Assembly: GCA_003157745.1 (NCBI GenBank)
Contig: PMKM01000093.1
Span: forward strand, 34,998 to 98,997
Source: Bryobacterales bacterium
GTDB lineage: Bacteria; Acidobacteriota; Terriglobia; Bryobacterales; Bryobacteraceae
Direction: 5' to 3'
DNA: 64,000 nucleotides
Within the stretch, counting starts at the first letter, position 1; the number at the start of each line of letters is the position of its first letter. Below the pieces are notes generated by a model, which was not told where the DNA came from, did not search any database, and saw only the letters and a program-made list of their open reading frames with translations. The position numbers were made by a program, and so were the translations under genes. Shown here in pieces: positions 10,013 to 17,159 of this stretch.

Positions 10013-11380
10013 ATGAAGAAACAACGCGTGGTCTGGACGAAGGGCATGTTTCTGGTGCCGCAGCATTTTCAGGCACTCGACCAACACGCCGAGGAAGCGC
10101 TTCACTTCCGGTCGAAGGCCTCCAACTTCGCTAACTGGGGTGTCGTCGGCATGGCGATCGACGAGGCCAGCCTCGCCACCGGTCTCTTCAAGCTCCGTCA
10201 TTGCGAGGGCGTGCTGGCCGATGGCCTGGCGTTCAACATGCCCGAAATGGACGACCTGCCGGCTGGCCGCCCGGTCGAGGCGTATTTCGCTCCGGCGCAA
10301 GAGAAGATGGACGTGTACCTCGCCGTGCCCGAGTCGCGGCCGCATGGCCAGGATTTCACCCAGCGCGTGGCCGAGCCGGACGGCAGCGAAGGGCCGCCAG
10401 TTTCCACGCGGTACCTGGCCACCACGCAGATACTGCCGGATGCAACCGGTGGCACCGACGAGCAGCCCATTCAGTTCGCCGCCAAGACGTTCCGCCTGCT
10501 TTTCGAAGGTGAGAATCTGGACGGGTTCACCGCCATGCGTATCGCCCAACTCGTCCGCAGCCAGACCGGCGTCTACGCCCTGGCCCCGCACTTCATTCCG
10601 CCGCTGCTCGAAATCTCGGCGAGCGAGTACCTGATGCTGTTGGTGCGCCACCAGATTGAGGTCCTTTCCGCGAAGGCAGCTTCGCTCGCCGTCCCTCGCC
10701 GCCAGAATAGCCGCAACTTCGCCGAGTTCTCGCCAGCCGAATCGGGCAACTTCTGGTTGCTGCACACCGTGAACACCAACCTGCCCGAGCTGAAACATCT
10801 CTGGAAGGTGCGGCGCGGGCATCCGGACGTCCTGTTCCGCACCATGTTGCGCTTGGCCGGCGCTCTTTCGAGCTTCTCCCCGGAAGCGAACCTGGGCGAC
10901 CTGCCCGATTACGATCACGACAACCTGGGGCCCTGCTTCACCGAGTTGGACGCCCGGTTGCGGGACCTGCTCGAAACCGTGCTGCCGACCAAGTGCGTGG
11001 TCATCCAGCTCGAGTCCGCCGGCAAGCTGATTTGGAGCGGCACCATCACCGACGACCGCTACCTGAGGAACTCGCAGTGCTATCTTGCCGTGAGCGCGCG
11101 CATCGCGATTGACGAGTTGATCGGCAAGTTTCCCCGGCTCGCGAAGCTCTCCTCGCCGGTCGAGATCGACCGCCTGGTGCAGCGCTCGCTGCCCGGCGTC
11201 TCGCTTCGCCACACCCCGGCGCCTCCGCCCGCCGTACCCGTCAAAATGGATCACCAGTATTTCAGCCTCGGGCAGAGCGGAGCCTTGTGGGAAGGCGTCA
11301 CGCAGTCGCGAACGATTAACGTGTTTGTCCCCGGCGAAATCGCCAGTCCCAAGCTGGAACTGGTCATTGTGCTGCCATAG
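10013..11380 (+). CDS. tssK: T6SS baseplate protein TssK
   Basis: The product has 455 residues, the usual TssK length. The N-terminus carries the family hallmark V-W-x-K-G-M-F-L-x-P-Q-H-F-Q (residues 6-20). The middle contains the expected sequence around an LRHCEGVLADG-like stretch, and the C-terminal part (about 310-455) matches the TssK head that binds the TssL/TssM membrane complex. It starts 5 bases after the preceding gene and is the last recognisable structural T6SS gene here. The sheath (TssB/C), tube (Hcp), spike (VgrG) and ClpV genes are not in the window, so they are likely to the left or elsewhere. Identification is strong on the N-terminal motif, length and context. Confidence 0.93.
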   Translation: MKKQRVVWTKGMFLVPQHFQALDQHAEEALHFRSKASNFANWGVVGMAIDEASLATGLFKLRHCEGVLADGLAFNMPEMDDLPAGRPVEAYFAPAQEKMDVYLAVPESRPHGQDFTQRVAEPDGSEGPPVSTRYLATTQILPDATGGTDEQPIQFAAKTFRLLFEGENLDGFTAMRIAQLVRSQTGVYALAPHFIPPLLEISASEYLMLLVRHQIEVLSAKAASLAVPRRQNSRNFAEFSPAESGNFWLLHTVNTNLPELKHLWKVRRGHPDVLFRTMLRLAGALSSFSPEANLGDLPDYDHDNLGPCFTELDARLRDLLETVLPTKCVVIQLESAGKLIWSGTITDDRYLRNSQCYLAVSARIAIDELIGKFPRLAKLSSPVEIDRLVQRSLPGVSLRHTPAPPPAVPVKMDHQYFSLGQSGALWEGVTQSRTINVFVPGEIASPKLELVIVLP

Positions 11381-11390
11381 CAAGTGCTGT

Positions 11391-11820
11391 CGCAATTCCG
11401 CATCGACGACTGACGGAGGACTTGCACCGTGTGCATTATAAGAAGCGGCGTCGGCGCTGGTGGGTCGAACCACTCTGAGGACGTCAGAATCGTCCAGGAA
11501 CTGTTGGGATGGAACGCCAACTTTCTAGGCTTGTTTGGCGCACCCCCGCCTCAAACGGGACAGGTCGATAGTGCCACCCTGAACGCGCTACAGAGCTGGC
11601 AAACGCACCTGGCCGGCTCGGCCGGCCGCTGGGGCGCCACCGGTTTTCTGTCTCGTCCGGCAGTCCTGCCGGGAAGCGATTCTCTGCTGCAACTTTGCCA
11701 AGGAGCGCTCGGCGGCCCATTCGGATTCCTCGGCGCCAAAGACCGGAACCTCGCGCAGCAGGCCGCTTCCATCACGGGCCAAGTCTCGTATTACGGGTTT
11801 CGCCTCGTGGTGCAGAGCCG
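11391..11820 (+). repeat. direct repeat, copy A: shared effector 5' half
   Basis: About 430 bases, including some 40 bases of leader with the GGAGG ribosome site and the first 131 codons of the first effector gene, recur at 14702-15130. The last 125 bases are nearly identical between copies; the 11555-11640 part is more divergent. The repeat stops abruptly after the CAGAGCCG sequence, where the two toxin domains begin. Confidence 0.9.
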
Positions 11821-12289
11821 GCGCCGCCGCCGTTCGGACAAAGAGATCGAGGCACTTAATCTGTCGGAGGTCGCGAAGAAGGCAGCCTACGAATTGAAGG
11901 CGAAGTGCCCCTCCGTGAGGTTCACCAGCGGACGGCGCGATAAACAGGAGCAGGCGCACGCGATGGCGACCAACGCAGCTCTCAACCGAAGCTGGATTAA
12001 GGAAACCTACGTCCAGAGCGCCGCGCGGGATGCCTGTCAGAAGTGGGTCGATGACAACAAGAACAAGAATACGGTTAACGAGATTGCGGTGGGCCTGAAG
12101 GCGGTGCTGGACGGTCTCTCCGACGCCCAACTGGCACAGCTAAGCAAGCACCTGTCCGGAGATGCCTTCGACGTTCAGCCCGTCGACAACGGCGCCGACC
12201 AGATTAAGAAAGCCATCCGCGGCTTGGCAGGCCTTGGATTGTTTCTTGAAAAAGAAGGGGGACTAGTTAGATGGCACGCACAGTTCTAG
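11429..12289 (+). CDS. putative T6SS cell-wall effector: PG-binding-like N-domain plus M15-like zinc D,D-peptidase
   Basis: The product has 286 residues and begins at GTG (the paralogue at 14739 has ATG at the same place) behind a GGAGG site. Residues 1-131 resemble a peptidoglycan-binding module of the kind found in T6SS lysozyme-like effectors (GVGAGG, EDVRIVQELL, ATLNALQSWQ). Residues about 155-286 look like an M15/VanY-type D,D-peptidase: SGRR at 167-170, S-K-H-x4-A-F-D with His241 and Asp248, and a final R-W-H with His283 only three residues from the end. These fit the three zinc ligands of the family. No signal peptide is present, as expected for a T6SS cargo. The gene follows tssK by 48 bases and its last 19 bases overlap the next gene, a likely immunity protein. 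Effector status is inferred. Confidence 0.78.
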   Translation: MCIIRSGVGAGGSNHSEDVRIVQELLGWNANFLGLFGAPPPQTGQVDSATLNALQSWQTHLAGSAGRWGATGFLSRPAVLPGSDSLLQLCQGALGGPFGFLGAKDRNLAQQAASITGQVSYYGFRLVVQSRRRRRSDKEIEALNLSEVAKKAAYELKAKCPSVRFTSGRRDKQEQAHAMATNAALNRSWIKETYVQSAARDACQKWVDDNKNKNTVNEIAVGLKAVLDGLSDAQLAQLSKHLSGDAFDVQPVDNGADQIKKAIRGLAGLGLFLEKEGGLVRWHAQF

Positions 12290-12825
12290 GTTTCCCGCAT
12301 CGCTGGGCAGCCCCGCTGGTGCTGGCGATCGCGCTACACGGATTTCCCGCGCTCGCTGCCGGGCCCGCACCGTGTTCCTCTAAGGTCGCCGACCGGACCA
12401 TCCGCGATCTTCAGCGGCAAGTAACAGCCGGAACGTTCTACAAGGAGTTGCTTGTTGAGTTCGGCAAGCCGCTGACATGCACCGTGGATAGTGATGACGG
12501 AGGCACAAGTCTCACATACTCTTTTGGTGACAATGGCCGGCTCATTGCCCGAATCGATCCGAGCGCCGAATTGAGCGAGCAGAGGGTGGAACTGGACCGC
12601 GAATTCATGGACAGCGCGAAGGCGATCTCCCTTCTGAAGACTGCCGAACTGGATGCCTACCCGCCGCACGGATGCGGAATCGTTTGGACAAACGGAGAAG
12701 AAGAGTCGCCAGCCTCCATGGGCACGCGCCAGGTAGTCTATCGCGGAAACGCTTGTAATTGCCAGGCGCGCTTGACCTACAAGGGTAAGGGCGTGATTGC
12801 GCTCGTGCTTAGAAGCGCCTGTTGA
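12271..12825 (+). CDS. small exported protein, probable immunity protein for the zinc-peptidase effector
   Basis: The product has 184 residues and begins with a Sec signal peptide (residues 1-30, cleavage near ALAAG). The mature part holds several cysteines and a segment GTFYKELLVEFGKP followed by SLTYSFGD, which loosely recalls BamE/SmpA or beta-lactamase-inhibitor-like folds. It starts inside the 3' end of the effector gene (19-base overlap), the arrangement typical of an effector with its cognate immunity gene. Periplasmic location fits protection of the cell's own peptidoglycan cross-links. A frameshifted second copy lies at 16269-16822. Its function is inferred from location and signal peptide; no named immunity family was recognised. 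Confidence 0.7.
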   Translation: MARTVLGFPHRWAAPLVLAIALHGFPALAAGPAPCSSKVADRTIRDLQRQVTAGTFYKELLVEFGKPLTCTVDSDDGGTSLTYSFGDNGRLIARIDPSAELSEQRVELDREFMDSAKAISLLKTAELDAYPPHGCGIVWTNGEEESPASMGTRQVVYRGNACNCQARLTYKGKGVIALVLRSAC

Positions 12826-12902
12826 TCGACGCGTGCACAGCGCGGTAGAGAGCTTATCGGCGTGGTACCACGCGGACCTGCCGCCCGCGGTCAGCGCCGG
12901 CT

Positions 12903-13800
12903 TTAACCCGGCTCTGGTTTTTTGCTGCGCCTGGCCGCCCGTTTCTTCGGAGCGGGCTTCGCGCCGCTATAGGGAAGGGCGCTGAGCTTGCCGTAGTCCA
13001 TTTGCAGCAGGCGGTCCCCGACGTGGAAATAGCGGTCATCGTGCGACACCACGACGACCGTCTTGCCGGCGTTCTTCAGTTCAGGCAGCATCGTCTCGTA
13101 GAAATAGCGGCGAAACTGCGGGTCCTGGTCGGCCGCCACTTCATCGAAAATGTACACCGGCTTGTCTTCGAGATAGGACACCACCAGGGCCAGCCGCTTG
13201 CGCTGTCCGGTCGAGAGATGCGTGGTGCTGAAGCGCCCATCGGCAAAGGCCGTCTTGCCGGATATCTCCATGAGCCGCAGCAAGGCGTTGACGCGCTCCG
13301 GCGCCGCGTCGCGCAATCCGTGCAGCTTGTCGAAAAGGTGGAAGTCGGAGAAGATGGCGGAAAACAGGTTTCGGTAGGATTGAATGTTGGCCGGCCCGAT
13401 GACGCGGTCGTCGACGCGGATGGCGCCTTCGGATGGCCGGTACAGCGCCGTGAACAGCTTGAGGAACGTCGTCTTGCCGCTGCCGTTGCCGCCCACCAGA
13501 AACAGGATTTCCCCGCGCCGGAGTTCGCCCACGATAGGGCCCACCTGGAACGTGGCGTTGCCGTCAGGATCCCGATAGTGGAAGCAAACGCCGTCCAGCC
13601 CGATCATTTGGAAGTCGCTCAGGTCGATCTCGGGCGCGGCTTCGTGTTCGGCGGTCTTCTTCAGTCCGTCGTCCAGCGTAGCCTCCAGGCGTCGCAGATT
13701 GTCCACCGTCACGTTCACCTGCGCCAGCATGGGGATGATGGTGACCACGTTGGTGAGCGGTCCGAAGAAGAACAGAACCGCGGCCATTCTGACGGCTCGC
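12903..13800 (-). pseudogene. 5'-truncated cyclic-peptide-type ABC exporter, ATPase half only
   Basis: The ATPase domain is complete: Walker A GGNGSGKTT, signature LSTGQRKRLAL, Walker B YIFDEVAADQDP, and switch histidine VVVSHDDRY. The piece begins in the last helix of the membrane domain (AAVLFFFGPLTNVV), as in SyrD/PvdE-like half-transporters of cyclic peptides. The preceding roughly 250 residues of membrane domain are absent. Upstream of about 13795 the frame runs into antisense sequence of the neighbouring lysozyme-inhibitor-like gene, which is not transporter sequence. The junction falls in a short stretch (CCGCGGCCATTCTGAC) that also occurs at the 3' end of the second immunity gene, so the truncation probably arose by recombination there. 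The C-terminus is Lys/Arg-rich. Confidence 0.8.
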
Positions 13801-13815
13801 AGCCGGGTTACGCCG

Positions 13816-14529
13816 CTATCGCTCCGGTTCCATCGATTCAAGTTCCTTGATGCGCGCCCTATAGATGGGCGACACACAATCCGCGGCTTGGCAGGAAGCC
13901 AGCGTCTTCGAATACCACTCGTCTTGCGCGGCCCGAAACTGGCGCAATTTCGTATTTCGAGCGGTGTCGTCCTCCATACCGATTCGCAGTTCGGCAGCTC
14001 GGTAGGCAAGGGATAGACGCTGGTCGAGGAACGACAGTTCCGGGCTGGCGCAGATCGCACGTTCGCGGGGCTGTTTCGCTCTTGCGCAGTCGAAGCTGGG
14101 CCGGAAGGTGCCGACCTCGCCTTCCCTCACGAGCGTGTAGTCGCCGCCCTGCGTCTGACAAGCGTCGTCGTCTTTTCCGGGTAAGATTTCCAGGTGTCCC
14201 GTAGCGAGCGAGAACTGAAGAGCGGACTCCGTGCCCCTGAATGTCAGTTGAGCAGTTCGTTTCATGACGGCGTCGGTGGTAAGCAGCATGAGCGCGAAGT
14301 CCTTTGCACCGCCCGGCGAGTCCCTCCCCTCGATCCACTGCAAAACCTCCAGTGTGTCGGGTCCCAATGCTAGTATGAGACGGTAGTCGTGACGGTAATG
14401 TCTGACGGAATAGCCCCAATCGCAACTCCCAGTCCAGCGCCCCGCGAGCGAGTGCGCGTCCGGTCCGCCCGTGTCGGCGCCAACGGCGGGAGCGACCGCC
14501 AACAGAAGAGTCAATAGAAGTGTTCTCAT
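13816..14529 (-). CDS. exported protein with C-terminal LprI-like (DUF1311) lysozyme-inhibitor domain
   Basis: The product has 237 residues with a signal peptide (cleavage near VGADT). The N-terminal half (about 28-140) is not recognised. The C-terminal half has the DUF1311/LprI pattern: FDCARAKQPRERAIC, the D-x-x-L-x-x-A-Y stretch, QDEWYSK, then C-x-x-x-D-C and Y-R-A-R-I-K-E-L. LprI proteins inhibit lysozyme in the periplasm, so this gene may protect against a muramidase, either a foreign one or a T6SS effector once encoded here. It lies antisense between the two effector modules, and its 3' end is repeated as fragments at 16118-16205 and 16884-16968. Confidence 0.8.
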   Translation of the reverse strand: MRTLLLTLLLAVAPAVGADTGGPDAHSLAGRWTGSCDWGYSVRHYRHDYRLILALGPDTLEVLQWIEGRDSPGGAKDFALMLLTTDAVMKRTAQLTFRGTESALQFSLATGHLEILPGKDDDACQTQGGDYTLVREGEVGTFRPSFDCARAKQPRERAICASPELSFLDQRLSLAYRAAELRIGMEDDTARNTKLRQFRAAQDEWYSKTLASCQAADCVSPIYRARIKELESMEPER

Positions 14530-14701
14530 TACATTTCTCCAACCGATGCGCGGGCGGTCCCGCCGGGGAATCTCATCTTGGCTTTCCAGTCATAGGGAAT
14601 TATACGCCCGTCCCACCGTACCGGTTGGATAACATACTCTGCCGTTACGATGAGCGGGCCGCTATGAAGGGCGGTGATCGTGCTCCCGTAGTGTGTTCTG
14701 G

Positions 14702-15130
14702 CGCAATTCGAATTGACGATTCATGGAGGACTTGCACCATGTGCATTATAAAGAACGGCGTCGGCGCTGGTGGGCCGAACCACTCTGAGGACGTCAGAAT
14801 CGTCCAGGAGCTGTTGGGATGGAACGCCAATTTTCTAGGCTTGTTTGGCTCACCCCCGCCCCAGACAGGACACCTCGACGCCGCGACGCTCCGTGCGCTC
14901 CAAGAGTGGCAAACACACCTATCGACCTCGGCCGACCGCTGGGGCGCCGCCGGTTTTCTGTCTCGTCCCGCAGTCCTGCCGGGAAGCGATTCTCTCCTGC
15001 AGCTCTGTCAAGGAGCGCTCGGCGGCCCATTCGGATTCCTCGGCGCCAAAGACCGGAACCTCGCGCAGCAGGCCGCTTCCATCACGGGCCAAGTCTCGTG
15101 TTACGGGTTTCGCCTCGCCGTGCAGAGCCG
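14702..15130 (+). repeat. direct repeat, copy B: shared effector 5' half
   Basis: This is the second copy of the 430-base segment at 11391-11820, with the same leader, ribosome site and 131-codon N-terminal domain. It is joined here to a glucosaminidase instead of a zinc peptidase. Confidence 0.9.
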
Positions 15131-15596
15131 CGGCCCCCGTCCCAAGCCAAGCCGATTTCCCGACGACATCGTGCGCCTGGCCCAAGAGAGCTTTAAGAAG
15201 TGGGGTGTCCCCGTCTCAATTACCCTCGCGCAGTGGGCCATCGAGAGCGGATGGGGAAAGGCTACGCCCACAGGCAGCAACAACACCTTCGGCATAAAGG
15301 CCGAAAAGGGATATCCATCCGTAGTGGTTCGGACGACGGAGAACGTGAACGGCAAGCTAGTGGAGCGGAGGTTGGCGTTCAGGGTGTTCAACTCCATCCC
15401 GGAAGCGTTCGAGGAACACGGCAGATTGCTGGCGACCGGCGCCCCATACGCTGAAGCGCGAAAGTACACGAACGATCCCGACAAATTCGCGGAGGCACTG
15501 ACTGACAAGTACGCGACGGTCCGCCATTATGGCAAGATACTGAGGGATTTCATGAAGGCCAACAACGTTTATCGCTATGACGGGAGCGCCAAATGA
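14739..15596 (+). CDS. putative T6SS cell-wall effector: PG-binding-like N-domain plus glucosaminidase (GH73/FlgJ-like)
   Basis: The product has 285 residues. Residues 1-131 are nearly the same as in the effector at 11429, with about 15 differences by eye. Residues about 138-280 form a glucosaminidase domain as in FlgJ and related autolysins: ITLAQWAIESGWG with likely catalytic Glu169, then GSNNTFGIKA, FRVFNSIPEAFEEHG, and a closing Y-A-T-x-x-x-Y-G-K-I-L stretch. It would cleave the glycan strands of peptidoglycan, while its sister would cut peptides. There is no signal peptide. GGAGG precedes the ATG. The stop overlaps the next start as ATGA, coupling it to the probable immunity gene at 15593. 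Confidence 0.8.
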   Translation: MCIIKNGVGAGGPNHSEDVRIVQELLGWNANFLGLFGSPPPQTGHLDAATLRALQEWQTHLSTSADRWGAAGFLSRPAVLPGSDSLLQLCQGALGGPFGFLGAKDRNLAQQAASITGQVSCYGFRLAVQSRGPRPKPSRFPDDIVRLAQESFKKWGVPVSITLAQWAIESGWGKATPTGSNNTFGIKAEKGYPSVVVRTTENVNGKLVERRLAFRVFNSIPEAFEEHGRLLATGAPYAEARKYTNDPDKFAEALTDKYATVRHYGKILRDFMKANNVYRYDGSAK

Positions 15597-16126
15597 GGTG
15601 GATGCGGGCCACGTCACGCATCGCGGCAACGTTCGCGCTCCTGGGTCTCCTGCTACTGCCTTCGCCGTGTGTGGCACAGACCCAGTCGCCGGCGCAGCAC
15701 AAGTGGGAAAGGTACACGAACGTTCGGTTTGCCTTCTCCATCTGCTACCCCAGCGATCTCCTGATCGGTCAGGGAGAACCGACCAATTCGGACGGTCAGA
15801 AATTCCTTTCAAGAGACGGTCGCGCCTACGCGGCTGTCGCGGGCATCTATGATGTTCTGGGTCAAAGCTTCAAGGATGAGTATCTGAGCGACATCAAGGA
15901 CGCACAGGACGAGCGTTTCAAGATCACCTATCGAGTGTTTAAGCAAGACTGGTTCGTCATAAGCGGCGCTGGCAATGGCAAAATCTACTACCAGAAGTCA
16001 GTGCTTTTCGAAGGTATCATCAAGTCGCTCTGGCTTGAGTACCCGGAAGACGCCAGAGCCGACTTCGATAAGATCACGGAGAAGATGTCGGCGTGCTTCC
16101 ACACGAACTTGCCGCGGCCATTCTGA
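15593..16126 (+). CDS. small exported protein, probable immunity protein for the glucosaminidase effector
   Basis: The product has 177 residues, with a signal peptide that ends near CVAQT. The mature protein starts with a YTNVRFAFSICYPSDLL-like segment and contains GQKFLSRDGRAY and a WFVISGAGNGKIYY stretch. These are features of a widespread family of small periplasmic proteins whose members start with 'Y-T-N-x-R-F-x-F-x-x-x-Y-P'. It overlaps the effector stop by four bases, so both should be made together in the donor. The immunity role is inferred from this coupling and from the periplasmic address. Its last 45 bases recur, diverged, at 16848-16892. Confidence 0.7.
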   Translation: MRWMRATSRIAATFALLGLLLLPSPCVAQTQSPAQHKWERYTNVRFAFSICYPSDLLIGQGEPTNSDGQKFLSRDGRAYAAVAGIYDVLGQSFKDEYLSDIKDAQDERFKITYRVFKQDWFVISGAGNGKIYYQKSVLFEGIIKSLWLEYPEDARADFDKITEKMSACFHTNLPRPF

Positions 16127-16205
16127 CAGGTCGCGCCCGGGATGAGCCGCTATCGCTCCGGTTCCACCGATTTGAGCTCCTTGATGCGGACCCTATAAAC
16201 GAGGG
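16118..16205 (-). repeat. fragment of the LprI-like gene's 3' end, copy 2
   Basis: About 85 bases match the 3' end of the LprI-like gene and its flank (13784-13868). The stop and the tail Y-R-V-R-I-K-E-L-K-S-V-E-P-E-R can still be read on the minus strand, but the rest of the gene is missing. Homology fades near 16222, where sequence of the first effector's 3' end begins. Confidence 0.85.
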
Positions 16206-16228
16206 CACGCAATCCGTGGCCTGCCCGG

Positions 16229-16287
16229 GCTCGGATTGTTTCTTGAAAAAGAAGGGGGGACTGGTCAGATGGCACGCACAGTTCTAG
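16229..16287 (+). pseudogene. 3'-end remnant of the zinc-peptidase effector gene
   Basis: Some 58 bases match the last codons of the first effector (12237-12289), including the terminal G-G-L-V-R-W-H-A-Q-F with its zinc-ligand histidine. One extra G in the G-run (six instead of five) shifts the frame. No upstream effector sequence remains. It leads straight into a second copy of the immunity gene, as in the original. Confidence 0.85.
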
Positions 16288-16822
16288 GTTTCCCGCATCG
16301 CTGGGCAGCCCCGCTGGTGCTGGCGCTCGCGCTGCACGGATTTCCCGCGCTCGCCGCGGGGCACACCCCGCGTTCCGCAAAGAACGCCGGCCCGGCGAGC
16401 CGCGATCTTCAGCGGCAGGTGACAGCCGGAACGTTCTACAAGGAGTTGCTTCTTGAGTTCGGTAAGCCGCTGACGTGCATCGTGGGTAGCGAGAACGGAA
16501 GCACGAGTCTGACATACTCTTTTGGCGACAGCGCCCGGCTCATTGCCCGAATCGATCCGAGCGCCGAATTGAGCGAGCAGAGGGTGGAACTGGAACACGA
16601 ATACATGGATAGCGCGAAGGCATCGCTCTCCTGAAAACTGCCGAACTGGATGGGTACCCGCCGCACGGATGCGGAATCGTTTGGACAAACGGAGAGGAAG
16701 AGTCGCCGGGCCCCATGGGCGCGCGCCAAGTCGTCTATCGCGGGAACGCGTGTAATTGCCAGGCTCGCTTGACCTACAAGGGCAAGTACGTGATTGCGAT
16801 CGTGCTCAGAAGCGCCTGTTGA
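16269..16822 (+). pseudogene. frameshifted second copy of the zinc-peptidase immunity gene
   Basis: The signal peptide and most residues match the 184-residue protein at 12271, by eye well over 80 per cent. Compared with that copy, one base is missing near 16621 (AAGGCG-ATC becomes AAGG-CATC), giving a premature TGA at 16632-16634 after 121 codons. Restoring the base recovers the full C-terminal half with the conserved CNCQARLTYKG segment and the final RSAC. There is no adjoining intact effector. It looks like an orphan immunity gene that has decayed, unless the missing base is a sequencing error. Confidence 0.85.
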
Positions 16823-16847
16823 TGAACGCGTACAAAGCGCCGTACTG

Positions 16848-16892
16848 AAAATGTCGGCTTGCTTCCGCACGAACCTGCCATTGCCATTTTGA
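16848..16892 (+). pseudogene. 3'-end remnant of a second glucosaminidase-immunity gene
   Basis: Forty-five bases match the last codons and stop of the gene at 15593 (16082-16126) at 37 positions, still reading K-M-S-A-C-F-R-T-N-L-P-L-P-F-stop. The changes are mostly silent or conservative, so this is the scrap of a separate paralogue, not a very recent copy. It follows the decayed immunity gene directly. Confidence 0.8.
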
Positions 16893-16968
16893 CGGCTCGC
16901 GCCCGGGTTAAGCCGCTATCGCTGCGGCTCCATCGATTCAAGCTACTGGACGCGCACCCGATAAATGG
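16884..16968 (-). repeat. fragment of the LprI-like gene's 3' end, copy 3
   Basis: About 85 bases again match the 3' end of the LprI-like gene (13784-13868) in the same orientation. As in copy 2 it abuts the end of a glucosaminidase-immunity gene. The rest of the gene is absent and the matching stops at about 16968. Confidence 0.82.
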
Positions 16969-17159
16969 CCGGTGTTCGAGATGTCGCGACGGACTCAGAC
17001 AAATGGCAAGTCGAGCCTATCGCCGACACACATCGGACTTATGGCGCCGCTCGAATCGCCATTTCCCTCCGTGTGTCTCTCGCGCACCCGAGAGAAGACA
17101 ATGGACTCCCGCGCTGCCGCGCTCGTCGTACAATGATTAAGAACATCCAAGGAATACTT

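Noticed and set aside
13000..13850. Plus-strand frame opposite the ABC exporter remnant
   Set aside because: The minus-strand frame has all ATPase motifs; the plus-strand frame has none.
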